Below are positions 1-13,139 of a stretch of DNA of 64,000 nt, one piece after another (positions within the stretch are counted from its first letter, which is position 1; each line of letters starts with the position of its first letter). The stretch is from Phallusia mammillata. Taxonomy: Eukaryota; Chordata; Ascidiacea; Phlebobranchia; Ascidiidae. The notes under the pieces were generated by a model, which saw only the letters and a list, made by a program, of their open reading frames with translations, was not told where the DNA came from and did no database searches. The stretch lies in contig QLIY01000289.1 of assembly GCA_003260075.1 (NCBI GenBank), forward strand, positions 104,691-168,690, written 5' to 3'. A program made the translations under genes and the position numbers.

Positions 1-56
1 ACGTCCAGGGTGTAACTGAACGCCTGAAACGAATCCTGAACGACGCTGGGGTAAAA

Positions 57-476
57 GTGGCGATGAAACCTCTTAAAACAATTGGACAGTTGCTACCAAA
101 ACCCAAAGATGCCACCATACCACAACATCGTACAGGAATTGTTTACCAGGTCCCTTGTCGTGATTGTAATATGGTATACATTGGCCAAACTAAGCGAAAT
201 CTAAATTCACGCCTCAAAGAACATAAAGCGGCTGTCAAAAACATGGATGTTAGCAAGTCTGCCTTATGCGAACACATTTTGGAATGCGACCACCGCATTA
301 ATTGGAACGATGCCCAAATTTTGAAACAAGAACCGAATTGGTCGAAAAGATTGGTCTTCGAAAGTTGCCTCATAAATTCTAATTCAAATGTTTTAAATCG
401 TAACGATGGCAAAAACCTCAGCGCAGTTTTCCGTGACATTTTGCGTCCGACTTCCCCATCAAATATCGTGCATTAG
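57..476 (+). mobile_element. Penelope-like element GIY-YIG endonuclease fragment
   Basis: This 139-residue open frame carries a GIY-YIG endonuclease domain: GIVYQVPC at about residue 27, then MVYIGQTKRNL, an RLKEH motif and a C-terminal CEHILECDH block. The spaced Cys and His residues in front of and after the GIY and YIG strands are typical of the C-terminal nuclease of Penelope-like retroelements. The reverse transcriptase expected upstream would lie off the left edge. The frame ends in TAG just before a non-coding tail that matches other Penelope-like tails in this window. Family assignment is from motif recognition; whether the copy is active cannot be seen. Confidence 0.85.
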
Positions 477-599
477 TTACGCTCTGCCATTTTGTAGCAC
501 ACGCAACTCTTCACGGAAAGCCTTTGTCCTAATGTAATTATTGTGCATCGTATCCCGCTGTTTCCATACATTGTCGTCTCTGTGCCCGCTGTATTATTC

Positions 600-730
600 G
601 TTTCATTGCTCTGAAGAAGTCCTACCGTTCTGGTGGACGAAACGTCAGCAAAAATACAAGTTCTTGAACACAACAACTAGTATTTTGTTTAGAATTACAC
701 CAGTTGAACGAAATAATTTATTAAATATGC
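600..730 (+). mobile_element. Penelope-like element 3' tail
   Basis: Downstream of the GIY-YIG frame is a CTGAAGAAG block followed by a GACGAAACGTC motif and an A-rich AATACAAG stretch. Related blocks of the form CTGATGAAGG, GACGTCGAAACGTCGG and AATAAAAAT recur at several other places in the window, so this is read as the conserved 3' end of the same element class. Confidence 0.6.
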
Positions 731-768
731 AACCTGGTGAACGAAACGCCTGTTCAGTATTTTCTTAA

Positions 769-1409
769 GTTGAGAAGTCAAATAAACAAAGATCTAACGG
801 TTACAGTGAGGCAGGCGGCTTAACAGGCTTATTGTAAGCAAAACGCATTCAGGCGTTGATGCCCCCCTACTGGAGATGGAAAACATTACGAGCAAAATGT
901 TTTGGGCATTGACAACGTACAATGTTTTACATTAAACCAAACTGGGGCATTCTTTGCCAAAAATGCTTACTTTCTTGTGCAATGCTCAAAGTAGCAATCA
1001 TAAACAACAAAACGTTTTTTCAAAAAACGAACGAAACTACAATCATATGAAGGCAGGGTACATTAATAAGTTATATACAAGAAAAACTATATGCTGTTGT
1101 CAAAGGCTCGCATTGTAATACACAATGAATCGAAAAGATATTGCACAAAAGCAAAAAAGTGGGTGAACTTTTTGACAGTTTGGATAAAACATAAGTTACA
1201 AGTTTATTCAAAAACACAAAATAAAAATAAACACCCCCCCCCCCAAAAGCAAAAAAGTGGGTGAACTTTTTGACAGTTTGGATAAAACATACAAGTTTAT
1301 TCAAAAACACAAAATAAAAATAAACAAAAACAGCTCCATTTCGATAAATACAGTGATTGTGGGAATTAGCAGGTTTATTTAACAACAAAACCTCTGAGCA
1401 TAGGATTAA
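769..1409. other. Gene-free stretch with duplicated block around a C-run
   Basis: No coding exon is supported here. About 90 bases beginning with AAAAGCAAAAAAGTGGGTG occur twice, near 1147-1230 and 1245-1325, on either side of a run of about 12 C at 1233-1244. The pattern matches the many other C-run junctions in the window and probably joins two haplotypes. Confidence 0.6.
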
Positions 1410-2038
<629 letters not shown>

Positions 2039-5000
2039 TTAAATGGACATTTCGGCGTATAACAAGCGCGATATGCTTGTTTCAAACTTAATATCCTCGG
2101 TGAGCGGGCAAGGCGTTAATACGTTGCTCATAATGAGCCCATACATCAATTCTGCCCAGTTTTTGCGCTCTACATTGTCTAACGTTGTGCACTTGTTTCT
2201 CAACTTATGCCATTGAATTTTAAGTTTGATTTCCTTATTTGAACGCATATACTCGCCTTCGGTGGAATTGTATTCTTCGGAGATTAGGAACTCAGCTGTC
2301 TCGAAGTTGGACAATTTGCATTCGGAATGTTTAGTTACAGCGATATTTTGAGCTTGTAAATTACGGAGAACTATTTTGCGCGCTTGAAGGTACAACATTG
2401 CATCGGATATCTGAAAACAAACGTTTCCTGGTTTTTAGCTTAATAATCTAAAGTTTACAGACAACTGAAGATGTGGGATAATGTGCTTTAAGATCAAAAA
2501 CGAAAATGACTGTTGCTTTCTTCAGTGTAGAAAGGAGTTAGATATTGCAGTATAGATATTTTCCAAGCCTAGGTCCAATGTTTCCAAAAATATTTTAAGT
2601 TTTTATTGGATATAAACAAGGCAAGGCATTGAGAGCAATAAGGAATTTGTCTAGATAGGGGGAGGTCAAGTTTTCAACGCATTTCGTGTGTACATGCAGT
2701 ATTTGCTCACCTGTTCTGCGATGCAAACTTTCTCCAGAAAGTTTGAGAACTGAGACTGCTGTAGGCAGGTTAACAGCGATCCCTTTTCCATCCATTCTGT
2801 TACTATGTAGACTTTGTCATGGACATCCTACAAAAAGATAAAAAAAACCCATCAAAACGTGGATATGAGAAATAAACCTCTTATATTAGAATCGGTACTA
2901 GATTCGGGCCATGGTTTGGGGTTTGTTTTAATTGAAAAATCGGTATAGATTCGTAGTCAGCTTGTCACTAATTAGTCACATTTACGTCGTAATTGTATAT
3001 TTTCTTAAAGTGTAAAAGTGCATCTGGACAAGGTGTTTATTGATTTGTTGCTTTTAACCGCACATCCCACGGAACTTTATTCAGACTGCTTATTTTCAGT
3101 AGGAGTTTAATAAGTTTAAGGCCGAGACCAAAATACGGGCCCACATATTAATGCTACTGCAGAAGCATGCAGTCTGTAAACATGCCAACAAAAATTACAG
3201 TAAACCTCGGTTAAACCGGATTCGGTTAATCCGGATCTTCGCCTAATTCGTACAAAACTTGAGGTATTGATTTGTAATGTGGTAAGGCTTTAACTAATCG
3301 GCATCGGTTAATCTGGATCTTCTTCTAATTCAGACATTTTTTTTGGTTCATATGGGTCCGGATTAACGCAGGTTTACTGTGCAAGATTTGAATTTTTTTA
3401 GGAATACAATACGTAGGAAAACTGTTCTTACGTTTTTCGCGATACCGTAGAAGCTCACTATATTCCTGTGCTGCAAATTGTTCAGCATATCCACGTGACC
3501 GCGCCGGCTTCTGCCCAAGACGCAGTTGTTTTTGCGCACAATGGCCACCGAGACGTCCATAACTCCTTCCCATACACCTAAACATGACAATAGCACTATG
3601 ACAAAATTGCCTTGGTCCTTAACAGACCAGAAATTTTCTGATGTAAGTTTAAACACTCTGACATATAAACAATATCAATTTAAGCAGTTGTTCTAAGTTA
3701 AACTGCCAACATTTTTTCTGAACATAATATATTTTTTGCCCACTTAAGGTACCTTTAGGTATTGGTATCTACTGACTATATTTTTAATGTATGAGAATAC
3801 GGATTCCGGCCTCATTTAATTTTAAAAGATATAAGTACTCACAATTAAGGCTTACAAGATTTGCGACCTGTTCGTCTTGCGTAATATTTTGTTAGCTAAA
3901 GGAATAATACATAGGTGGGTCTAAATGCCTACCTTAATTAGGTACCTTAATTATGCTTATATACTGTTGCTGAACATCGGTATCCAAGCGACATTTGCCA
4001 GAACAGTTATCTCAGGTATATATTTTTTCTTTTGAAAACGTATAAGTCACACCTTGCCACATTTCTTTCATCTTGTTGTTCCCGCAGTCGATCTGTCGGT
4101 CGAGAGCAATGGACGATTTGTCAAGCTCCTTCATGGCTTCTCCTGATTGGCGGAGAGCATCTTTCGGACACGGAACAGTCAACTTGAATTTGGGACTGAG
4201 TTGATGATCTAAATTGGTGTTAAAAAAAGTTTATTTATACATAAAGACGTTCACGTATAACAATTTGGTTATCTGTCGAAAAGCTTGAGTACAGTACATA
4301 CATAAACATTTTAGCAACAGTAATTGTTTAACATTCGCATTCCAAATAAATTTACCTTGCTATGAAGCACCGAATAGCATGACCTGGCGATATTACAGTT
4401 CCAGTCCGAACTTACTATTTAAATTCGGTGGATTACTGGTTTATTGTGGCTTCAATCCCACTATAGCATGTATTTAAGAAAGACATAAACAGTTTGTTGT
4501 AAGATAGTGCATCGTTTTGCGTTGTGATTGTGGATGTTGTATACATAGGGTCATTATAAGAGCCACATACGTACGGTTACTTCCCTTATACTGACTAAAT
4601 AATCTAGATTTGAGAACGTTATCTGAAAACTCGGTTCACGAAAAGTTTAAATGACATTTGACCGGAAATAATTAGCATTTTTCGAAGAAATGACCTATCA
4701 AAAGTTTATTAACCATTACTACTAGCCGCGATTTATACTTACTTGTGTAGTAGGTTATAAGGGCAGCAATATTTGCAAACTGCAAGGCCGAACTGCCTAA
4801 ATGACAAAACCCTGCTGTCATTTCAATCTTGTAGTGGGCGACTCTGTAGTCCGATTTGTCTCCATGATACGCTGAAAGGGTGTATCTGTCTAAAATAACA
4901 AACAATTTAGTGTGTGGGTTTTAGGCTTCCTGCTTAATGTAACTTCTAGTCGAATGTCTAAGCAACTGCCTGTAGCAAGCAAAGGACATCATGTATGTTT

Positions 5001-8000
5001 TAATGCGCATGGTGTCACACGAACAGTAGCCTACATTTGCCAGAAGAGCAGTAATTAGTTTATTCAGTTACTTTGTTTACACTTTTATTTTACGTGCAAA
5101 TACCTGCTGTTGAATCACTATCCCGCACTAAATACATTCCATGACTTCCACGCGCTGATAATACGGTAACCGATCTTTCTCGCCCGATTTTGCCGAAATA
5201 CCATCTAAAGATCCAAAGCACAATAACAAACAAGCAATCATATGAATATATCAATCATGATTTTCGTCTCACGGTTGGTTTTTCACTTCGGTTGCAAAAC
5301 GTTGGGCCATTCGCTTTGCAAAGGTGACAGCTTCCGAAGGGGTTGAGATTGGAGTTCGTTCCTCAACTGTAGGTCGGTCTGCGGTTGGCTGAGAGCGAGT
5401 CACGTGTGATATGGCAGGGGGGTCAATCGGTAGCATAGACTCAGACTCGACTTCTTTCGGTCGAGTTTCGGCTTGATCTTTTAATAAAACATTTGACTTG
5501 GACAAATGAATTGATTGTGCTAGGTTAAAATATAACAAGCACATAAATGGAAAGCAGCTGTCTATAATAAGTTTATATGTGAAGTTAATATTGTGAGGCC
5601 AAGATAATTAACTTGGCAAAACATAATTTCCGTATTACAAAAAAACCTTTCCTGCTGTTTTAACAATCACACGGTATTAAGTCTCCATATTCTCATGAAG
5701 CAGTAAAAATAAACAAAGAAGAACATGCTGTGTTAATAAACGTCTCATGGGTTACCAGACTGGCCTATAATGCATTATGAATCGACAACTTTCTGCTGCA
5801 TTACAGTTGACAGATTCGCATGTGCTGGTGTTCCTTGTTTTACCCTGCTGAATGGCGTTCATGGAACAATGGGTAATTGAAAGTCTACGTTCTATGGCAA
5901 TACGAGCAATGCACACACATGATACTTGGCCATATCTTCTTACCGTTGTCATCTTGCTCTGATGTACTGTTGTTGCTACTTTCGACGCCATTCTCTACTG
6001 CGCCAGTAACATCCTCTACAGGATTCTGAACTTCAGTTTCATTTTCCTGATTGGGTTGGTCTCTTTCCAAATTATTTTTCGGTGCGGGAGTAAAACTACT
6101 GGCAGTATTTTGAAGTTGAAAGGTTTGTCCATTTGGTTGAAGAATCACATGTTCCTTGTTGGTCTTGTTTTCTGATTTTACAGATGCTGCCCGAGTAGGA
6201 GACGGGGCAACAGTTTCGCTGGGCGGTCTGTCGAGAATAACGTATTTTATGTTTCTCTATTAGCTGTAGCGTGGTATATTTAGGGTTTAAAAAACGGTAA
6301 TGCCAAACTTTCTAATATTTTGCAAATAATTTCGAGATGCAGTTGTTTTACAGTTATTCGTTTTATTAAAATTTTACTAACATGGTTAAAAATAAATGAT
6401 ATTTTGACACATAGGCCCTCCATTGTTTCAGGCTCCATCCGGTTTCAGCGTGGCGCAGCTTTTCCTGCTTGTTATTTGTTCCAGTGCTATTGTATCGCTT
6501 TATAAGCAAAATCAGCTCAATATTGTTAGGGCCTTTCATAAGACCACACATATAGGACCATTGATTTGCTTTAAGCGATGAGCACAAAAGTTCACAAACT
6601 TTGTGTTTCAACAAATACAGACCGTCACTTCCTTAAAAATGGTCCTGCCTTTCTAACGCAGTATTGCTTGAATCTCCTTAAACCAACCACAAACTACATA
6701 TTAGCCTAACTTACTTGTTTTTGAGCTGGACGTTAACGTACTTAGGAAGTTCAAGGGAGTTAGCAGTTAACCTGTTGCTGAGAAGAACCGGTTCACTTTC
6801 ATCAACAGCTGGTTTCCAATCCGAATCTTCCGGTTCGTCAACATGGTTAATGATGTAAAATGTAGGAGAACCACTTCCCCTTATGCCATCTGCAGAAAAG
6901 CGTTTAAGCACCAATTAATCAGTAATAAAAAAGCCGCGCCGGGTTCAGATTTGCGCTGGAATTTTAAAAAAACTTGGTCACATTTGAGCATACTCACCAC
7001 TTTGGCATTTGAATTTACCCCTTTTTCGAGAATGTTTTCAAAATTGGGTGTGTTTCGATTTTTTGTGTACAAGCGTATAGAAATGATTTTATTTCTTGGT
7101 TAACTCGATCGGGCTTTCGTATTAATCCATTTCTCCGGTTTAGATCAGGTTAATATTAAATTTTTGAGTAAGAGCTCTAGGTTAATATCGACTTTAACAA
7201 TGTACAAATATTTTTCAACTATAGCCAAAACTCGCTTCGTTTTTTACCTTCGCCGTCAGACTCAGTTTGTGCTTCACTTTCACCATCACTATCTTGTGTT
7301 AAATCTGCAACCACTTCCTCTTCTTCATCATTATTATCGTCTTCACTTGCATCAGCCGGATCGTCTTCATTTTTAGGACACGGGAAAGAGAGTTGGACTC
7401 CAAGATCGTTGCTGGTTGCTAAAATGCAAAATACCATGACGGATAACAATTCTCTGCTAACTGTTACTTTAAGCAAAGGTTACTTTATTCAACTTCAAAG
7501 ATGAACGTACATTAATTACTGGAGCCAGCACTGAAGCGTTCATGCAGACCAGCGATCACGGCCTACAAAAAACCTGTAAGAGGCCTGCCATACTACAATT
7601 TACATTTTGAATCAGGTGTTTTCTACTGCGTTTCTTTCGGTTTCTTGTTAAAGGTAAACTCTAACGTTTATGTACCACCCTATACCGTATAACTCAAGCA
7701 TTTTCCTGACATTTATAAACGACTTAGAATAAAAAGTACTTCGGCTAAACCTTTTTCTCAACGAAACTTATGTTAAATGTTTTTTTTGCTTTTAACACGC
7801 GTTTGCTTAAAGCTGATTTGGAATTCCTAGCACGGGTTTACATGTGTAGACATTAAACTGTATTGACAGCTTTAGTTACACCTCCTTGTTTTTAAGCATT
7901 GTTAAACATAACATTTACAATACGCTGCTCTTCTATGATTTGACATTATCGGTACACATGAGTCATGTGTGACATGACATAGGTTACGTAAACGTTTTAC

Positions 8001-10830
8001 AACAAAAACTAATGTATTTCACAATCTACTGCCGTCACAATACAATTCAATACTCACTGTGTTGTGTTTTATTCGACTTCCCCGGGCAATGCACATGCAT
8101 TACTAGACTTATAGTTTCGAAGTAAACCTTAGTGTTCCCAGATGAAGTACAAAACGTTTTCGAACGTTATCTTAATTGCACGAAAGCCGCACCTGCATAT
8201 TTCCCGCCGTTTTGAGCAATCGGCGCTTTTGTCACAAAGGCTGCGTTTTTAAGCGGTGTGTTTCCAGCTGTTTACAAGTTTGGTTGGCATGCCCTAAGCT
8301 TGATATTTTCTTGTTCAGTTTATTGCGCAGTTATTGTAATTGGTACAGTGATAGTGAAATTAGCAGGAAACTAATGGACATTGTCAATATACAGGTCAAT
8401 TATTTTAAATAGTAATAACAATGGCGTTTTGGACAACCGGGCTGTTATATTTACCTGTACATCAGCAGTTATATGAATTGGAATATTTGTTACATAAAAC
8501 ATGTTATTGTTTTCAATTCATGGGCTGGTATGCTAATCATAAGAGTTATGGACGCATCCATTTTTAGTGTTTTCCAGTAATATTAACCTAAAAGTATTTT
8601 TAGTTTACAGACCTTTGACAGGCAGAAAACGCACAAGTACATCAAGGCTTTCTACATAAAGAAACTTAAAAACTTTCAAATTAGCTCCTTACTCATGTAA
8701 TATTCAACGAGAGCTTCCAGATCTGTAAAAGTACGAATTTGCCGAATCCAGTAGCTTTTGTTTTCGACGCAGTGTATTTTCATGTGTGAGATGACGTTGT
8801 TTTCTGCCGGGCCTTGTTTCAACACAGATAATGAATATGTGCCTGCGAAGCGCAATGGTTAAGAATAGCAAAAAGCAAGTATAGCATGGACTCTGGAGCA
8901 TATGGATCTTAACAGTGTAGTAAAAGCTTAAGGATTTCCAAGTGTGCTGCGAAATAGTTTTTTTTTTCTAAGTGCAAATAATGTTAACCTTTTAGGGCTT
9001 AAAGCCGAAATACAGATATGTAAAATAACCTTATTTTGATGCTTTTGGTATTATATGTAGTCTGATGGATCACATTTATAGGTGCGTACATGCATTTTGC
9101 TCTGTGCTTTTGCATTACGCTCACTTGAACGCTTATAAGGGCAAGGGTATAGGGAACAGTCGCTTGTGTCATAAAGCCCAGTGGAGTATGTAACATTATT
9201 TACTTTCATGCTCTGTTTTATGCCTGATAACCTTAGGTTAGAGTTCATGTGCTTTCCTGGAAACAAGGAAACAATTGCTTGCCCTGTCGTCACTCTGTCT
9301 ATAACGTAACCTTTTCTGTTTCCAGCAGTAGTATGCGTTAACAATGACGCGATTAATGTGTTGTTATTACGTCATAGTCAAAACAATCTTACTGTCGTCA
9401 CTTGCCTACTGTGGAGTCACTGTCACGAATAAGAAATGTGCCAACTTTCATGTTATGATTCAAGCATTCTTCTGCAGCTGCACGACCAAGTTTGCCAAAA
9501 TACCATCTGAGGAAAATCAAGGTGCTTGTATTTATAATTAAAAAAAACACACGCAAACATTTGTGGAAGATACCGTAATCGTAAAGACAGATAATTTCAA
9601 CTTTTTCTCTTTCGTTTTAAAAGATTTAAAAAAATGAAAATGCCATTAAGTTTCTTTCGCACACACATCTTATATTTGTATTGTACTGCTGCATTTACTC
9701 CCAAAGCCTACCAAACTTACTCCTTAAAGTTAGAATACAATTGACAACTTTGGTTTAGGAATAGGCCAATAGGGGGAAATAAAAGTGTTCAATGAGCAAC
9801 AAATGGTACTTACTTTTGCTTTTCTAACGGTGTTTTGCACTTTTCTGTATCTAAAGAAACAACACAATGTGAAATTATGGAGCATTATCAAAACATATTT
9901 TCATGCGCATGTAGTTCAGTGTCCTTAATACCCCATTGTTTTTCGTTTACAGGCGGAAGGTTAGTGTTAGGTCAAGCGCATGATGCTGATTTGTAAGGCT
10001 ATAAGATTTGACCCCAAAGTGACCATGCAGGCGTCTTTTAGATTTATTGGTAAGTTTTACTGACCGTTTCCTTTGCGGCTTTCGAACAAAAAATATACAG
10101 TTATAGTTGTTAAGCACTCCAATATATCTTAAGACTTAAATGATTTATAATCCCTAATACGGTACATAGCGACCTATTGGTAATTTTATCGCCAAGTAAA
10201 AACCTTTGGATCAATACTAATACCCGACACTATATGACAAAAAGCGGTTTGAAAAAAAAAACGTATTAGGCCATGCTTGTGTAAAAGTCAGTGCTGTACA
10301 AGGGCAGGGCTGTAGTCGAATTGACGTTACACCGAAACTCATGCACGCATAATCACCCATGACGTAACACCATTGTTTCCCCGCTAGTTTGGAATCACTA
10401 TCTCTTCCGGTGTTGGTTGCTATTAGCTGTTCCATGGCAAAGTGCATGGACAATTTGGAGATTAAAAGTTACTCAAACAGATTAAAAGTAACTTAACTTT
10501 AAGTATTTTTCACTGGGGTGTATTACAGCAAGTGCGCCAGCGTAATGACTTGGACCAACTATAACAACTGATAATCTTGTTGAAATTTATTTGAAGTAGA
10601 TAAAATAGATTTAGTTTGATCTTTTTTCTGCATGCTCTTGTTTTTTTCGGTGTTCAAAATCACAAAAATATTTATACCAAACTAAAAACATATGAAAAAA
10701 AATTACGAGCTCTACGTTGGAACTTCAAAACCTATCGATAACAAAAATCAATTCAATCCTATTTAAAACACATTTACTTACCTAATAGATGGTTACCGGC
10801 GGAACCAGCGACCTTTGGCACAGTTTCCAT
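2039..10830 (-). CDS. Gene A: predicted tandem-SH2 Src-like pseudokinase
   Basis: Fourteen exons join in phase to a 736-codon frame: 10782-10830, 9814-9850, 9406-9506, 8693-8842, 7248-7418, 6715-6889, 5944-6227, 5273-5477, 5104-5204, 4743-4889, 4053-4208, 3432-3577, 2711-2827 and 2039-2410. The start ATG at 10830 has an upstream in-frame TGA. Order: 16-residue leader; SH2-a (WYFGKLGR, GTFLIRDSDST, with the binding Arg); an acidic linker; a segment with weak SH3 resemblance; Ser/Pro/Asn-rich linkers; SH2-b (WYFGKIGR, MYLVRDSDST); kinase domain. The kinase motifs are all changed: glycine loop DCGNNKMKEMW, VAIV for VAIK, His in place of the alpha-C Glu, LRN for HRD, NFE for DFG. The exon then runs on through a degenerate C-lobe to TAA. 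Family knowledge: such a domain should not catalyse phosphotransfer. A split into two genes remains possible, since tandem copies share phase. Confidence 0.72.
3198..3379. mobile_element. Pogo/Tigger-like MITE in gene A intron
   Basis: The 182-base unit begins CAGTAAACCTCGGTTAA and ends with GGATTAACGCAGGTTTACTG, giving inverted ends of about 20 bases. A TA precedes the left end; the right flank reads TG, so the expected TA duplication is imperfect. There is no coding capacity. The terminal sequence resembles pogo/Tigger-type elements of the Tc1-mariner group; that assignment is from memory of the consensus. Confidence 0.5.
9406..9506 (-). other. Gene A SH2-a first exon, GC-type donor
   Basis: The exon encodes the N-terminal half of an SH2 domain (WYFGKLGRAAAEECL, then GTFLIRDSDST). 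It is 101 nt long, the same as the homologous SH2-b exon at 5104-5204. Its donor reads AG|GCAAGT, the consensus of the minor GC-AG intron class; phase (GTA G|) matches the next exon at 8693-8842, which begins with GC and restores Gly. Confidence 0.75.
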
Positions 10831-11340
10831 GTTCTTTAGGGCACTCGATATACTTCTTAATCACAGTTTTCACCTTATAAGTCTGCTTATGTTGATTACC
10901 CGCTTACCAACCACCATGCAGAGTATAACACGCAACCTTTAGGAGACTTCCTTGTTATCATAGCCATGCGTTCTTTGCTTAAACGGCCGCACAGGCGATG
11001 ACGTCTTATTTCCGGCTGTTATAGAATCCACAGTGCCCACGGCTGACTGTTCCTGCAGCTCGCTAAGTAACAACACTTCTTGATGGACACTATAGTTATT
11101 CTACAGCCAAATTATTTAAGATAAACCAGTCGCCTTTGTTTGCATGTAACGTGTTCGTTTGTTACGTCACGTCCTACGATCACACGGCACTTCGTAATGT
11201 AAATGATTATCAGACAAGTCTAGCCCTCGCTTTTATGCATTAATTATCGCTTAAGCGCTTATGTAGCAAGAACATGAAACTGGTAGCGCGAATTCAAACC
11301 TATGATAGAATACTTGTTATTATTGTTCAAAATATACGGT
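10831..11340. other. Intergenic, upstream of gene A start
   Basis: This should hold the promoter and 5' UTR of gene A. No convincing TATA element or other regulatory motif could be picked out by eye, and no coding exon is seen. Confidence 0.4.
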
Positions 11341-11349
11341 GCGGACATG

Positions 11350-11600
11350 TCTGAAACACGCAAAAAACGTAAAACACATCGAAAAAGCGAAACACACTTA
11401 AATGGCGAAACACATTAAAAAAGCGAAACACATCTAAAAGGGGAAATACATTTAAATAGCAAACACACATTTAAATAGCGAAACACATTTAAAAAGCGAA
11501 ACATGTTTGAGAAAGGCGAAATAAATTGAAATAGCGAAATACAGTTTTAAAGCAAGCGAAACACTTTTAATACGGGAAACACATTAAAATTTTGAAACCC
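11350..11600. repeat. Degenerate tandem repeat, about 20-base unit
   Basis: A unit of roughly AGCGAAACACATTTAAA recurs about a dozen times with substitutions and small length changes (GCGAAACACA, GGGAAATACA, GCGAAATACA variants). It is a minisatellite between genes A and B; nothing suggests coding. Confidence 0.75.
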
Positions 11601-11979
11601 ACAGACAGCACATTGAATCGATTGTATTATGGCGTAATATCATAATCCAACTGTGAAATTGTTTGCTTAAGTATACACGTAAGGATTGGAGCAATTACGT
11701 CTTGGATTAGTAACATAACACAATAAAAGGCGCAACTAATAAAGCCCAGCACAGACCATAAGCAGAATCAAGCAAGTTTACCGTAATGTGATTTGCAAAA
11801 TCTATGGCTAAACAACTTCACAGGTTTGGTTTTCGATCTTTTTGCTGTTTTATGCAGGTCCCAGGCCAGTGCAATTTTGTGTGCCAGGGATTTCATTCTC
11901 GAATGTTGGTTCGTCATGCAAGCCAAAGGAGAGAAGATCCTGTGTTTCACAATAAAGGTTAGTGAACAAAATTGCTCTT

Positions 11980-12110
11980 GTAGCAGTTTCGACGTCCCAT
12001 ACGAGACGCCATCATCAGGATAATGGCATATCTTGAAAACAAATTTCTTATAAACCGACAAACGCATTGACAACACAATAGCGATATCAAGCTTGACGCT
12101 ACAAACCGGC
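11980..12110 (-). mobile_element. Penelope-like tail fragment, minus orientation
   Basis: Read on the minus strand, it contains CCTGATGATGGCG followed by TATGGGACGTCGAAACTGC, the same two-block signature as the tail after the GIY-YIG frame at 57-476. It lies just downstream of gene B. Confidence 0.5.
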
Positions 12111-12959
12111 ACCAGCAGAGCAACAAAACTTAGTTTAGTCAGTTGTTGAACTCTGTCTCCGTTTTTTGAACAAGTTAGTCATTGGCGGAAGAAGTTTCGC
12201 TATTCTCCCAAAAACAAATTGGCTTGACTGCAATGTACTGCTACTAACAGAGTGCAAATAAAAATTAAATGTAGTAACGTTCAATTTTGTGCAAACAGTG
12301 CCGAAACTTTTGCAAACAAGCAAAAAATTACCATTAAAATACTGAAGGTAGGTCTTTCTTCGGCCGTTTTTGACCAGCAGTTGGTCATGATGTCATAAAG
12401 TACGTCATCACATTCGTTTGGCTTCTCGGGAAAGTTTCCGTCGATTACGTGTTGTTTTACTTGTGCGTTTCCCATGCCTTAAAAGTTTCAAATTTTTTTC
12501 TTCAAAAGAAAACACCGCTATGAGTTGCAGCTATATAAAGCCATTACTATACGCCTGGTAAGCCTTTCATTGAAATCATTACAGTGACAACGGTAGTGGC
12601 TAAAATGCAAAACTTGCGTTTTTGAATGCAGCCTTCGGCTTGCAAATTCGGTAACATTGCTATATTCTTGCGATTTCTAATGGGTTTTGACGTTATGTAA
12701 TGTTGTGGAACGATGCTGTTTTGCATTTAGAACTGCAAATGACTTCGGGTAGCCTACAATGGTTTAGGAAAGTTACACAAAATGTGTAATGTTACACACC
12801 GGCAGTTGGTCGTTTTCCTTTGGTTGTAATTTCTAAAAGCAAGATTCCGAAACTCCAAACATCTGATTTGTGTGAGTAGCGAACAGGAATCTTGGTACCT
12901 TTACAAGTAGTCACGAATAAACAACAACAGTCAACTTTGCAGGGTGATATGTACCAGAT

Positions 12960-13139
12960 CAGTGATGAGATTTAAATTTTTTGTCAGGCGGTTCTGTCAC
13001 AAAAGTCATATTTTTTAGCCGGTGCTGTTACAATAGGTCCATTGACAGTAACTAGTGATGCTAACCGGTTCGCTGATCTCATAAAACTTCGTGAGACGAT
13101 TCCACAGAACCGGTGCGAACCGGCTGAATACCTCCACTG
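12960..13139. mobile_element. hAT-type MITE in gene B intron
   Basis: The 180-base non-coding unit has CAGTG termini and an exact 8-base direct duplication, TACCAGAT, on both sides (12952-12959 and 13140-13147). It is a diverged copy of the unit at 32103-32280; both share AACCGGTTCGCT-like internal sequence. Confidence 0.8.

Noticed and set aside
9344-9541. 65-residue + strand frame
   Set aside because: Antisense shadow of the SH2-a exon of gene A.
2039-10830. Gene A as a Syk/ZAP-70 ortholog
   Set aside because: Domain order is similar, but exon structure and sequence agree with the neighbouring Src-like copies, and the linkers and degenerate kinase do not resemble Syk.
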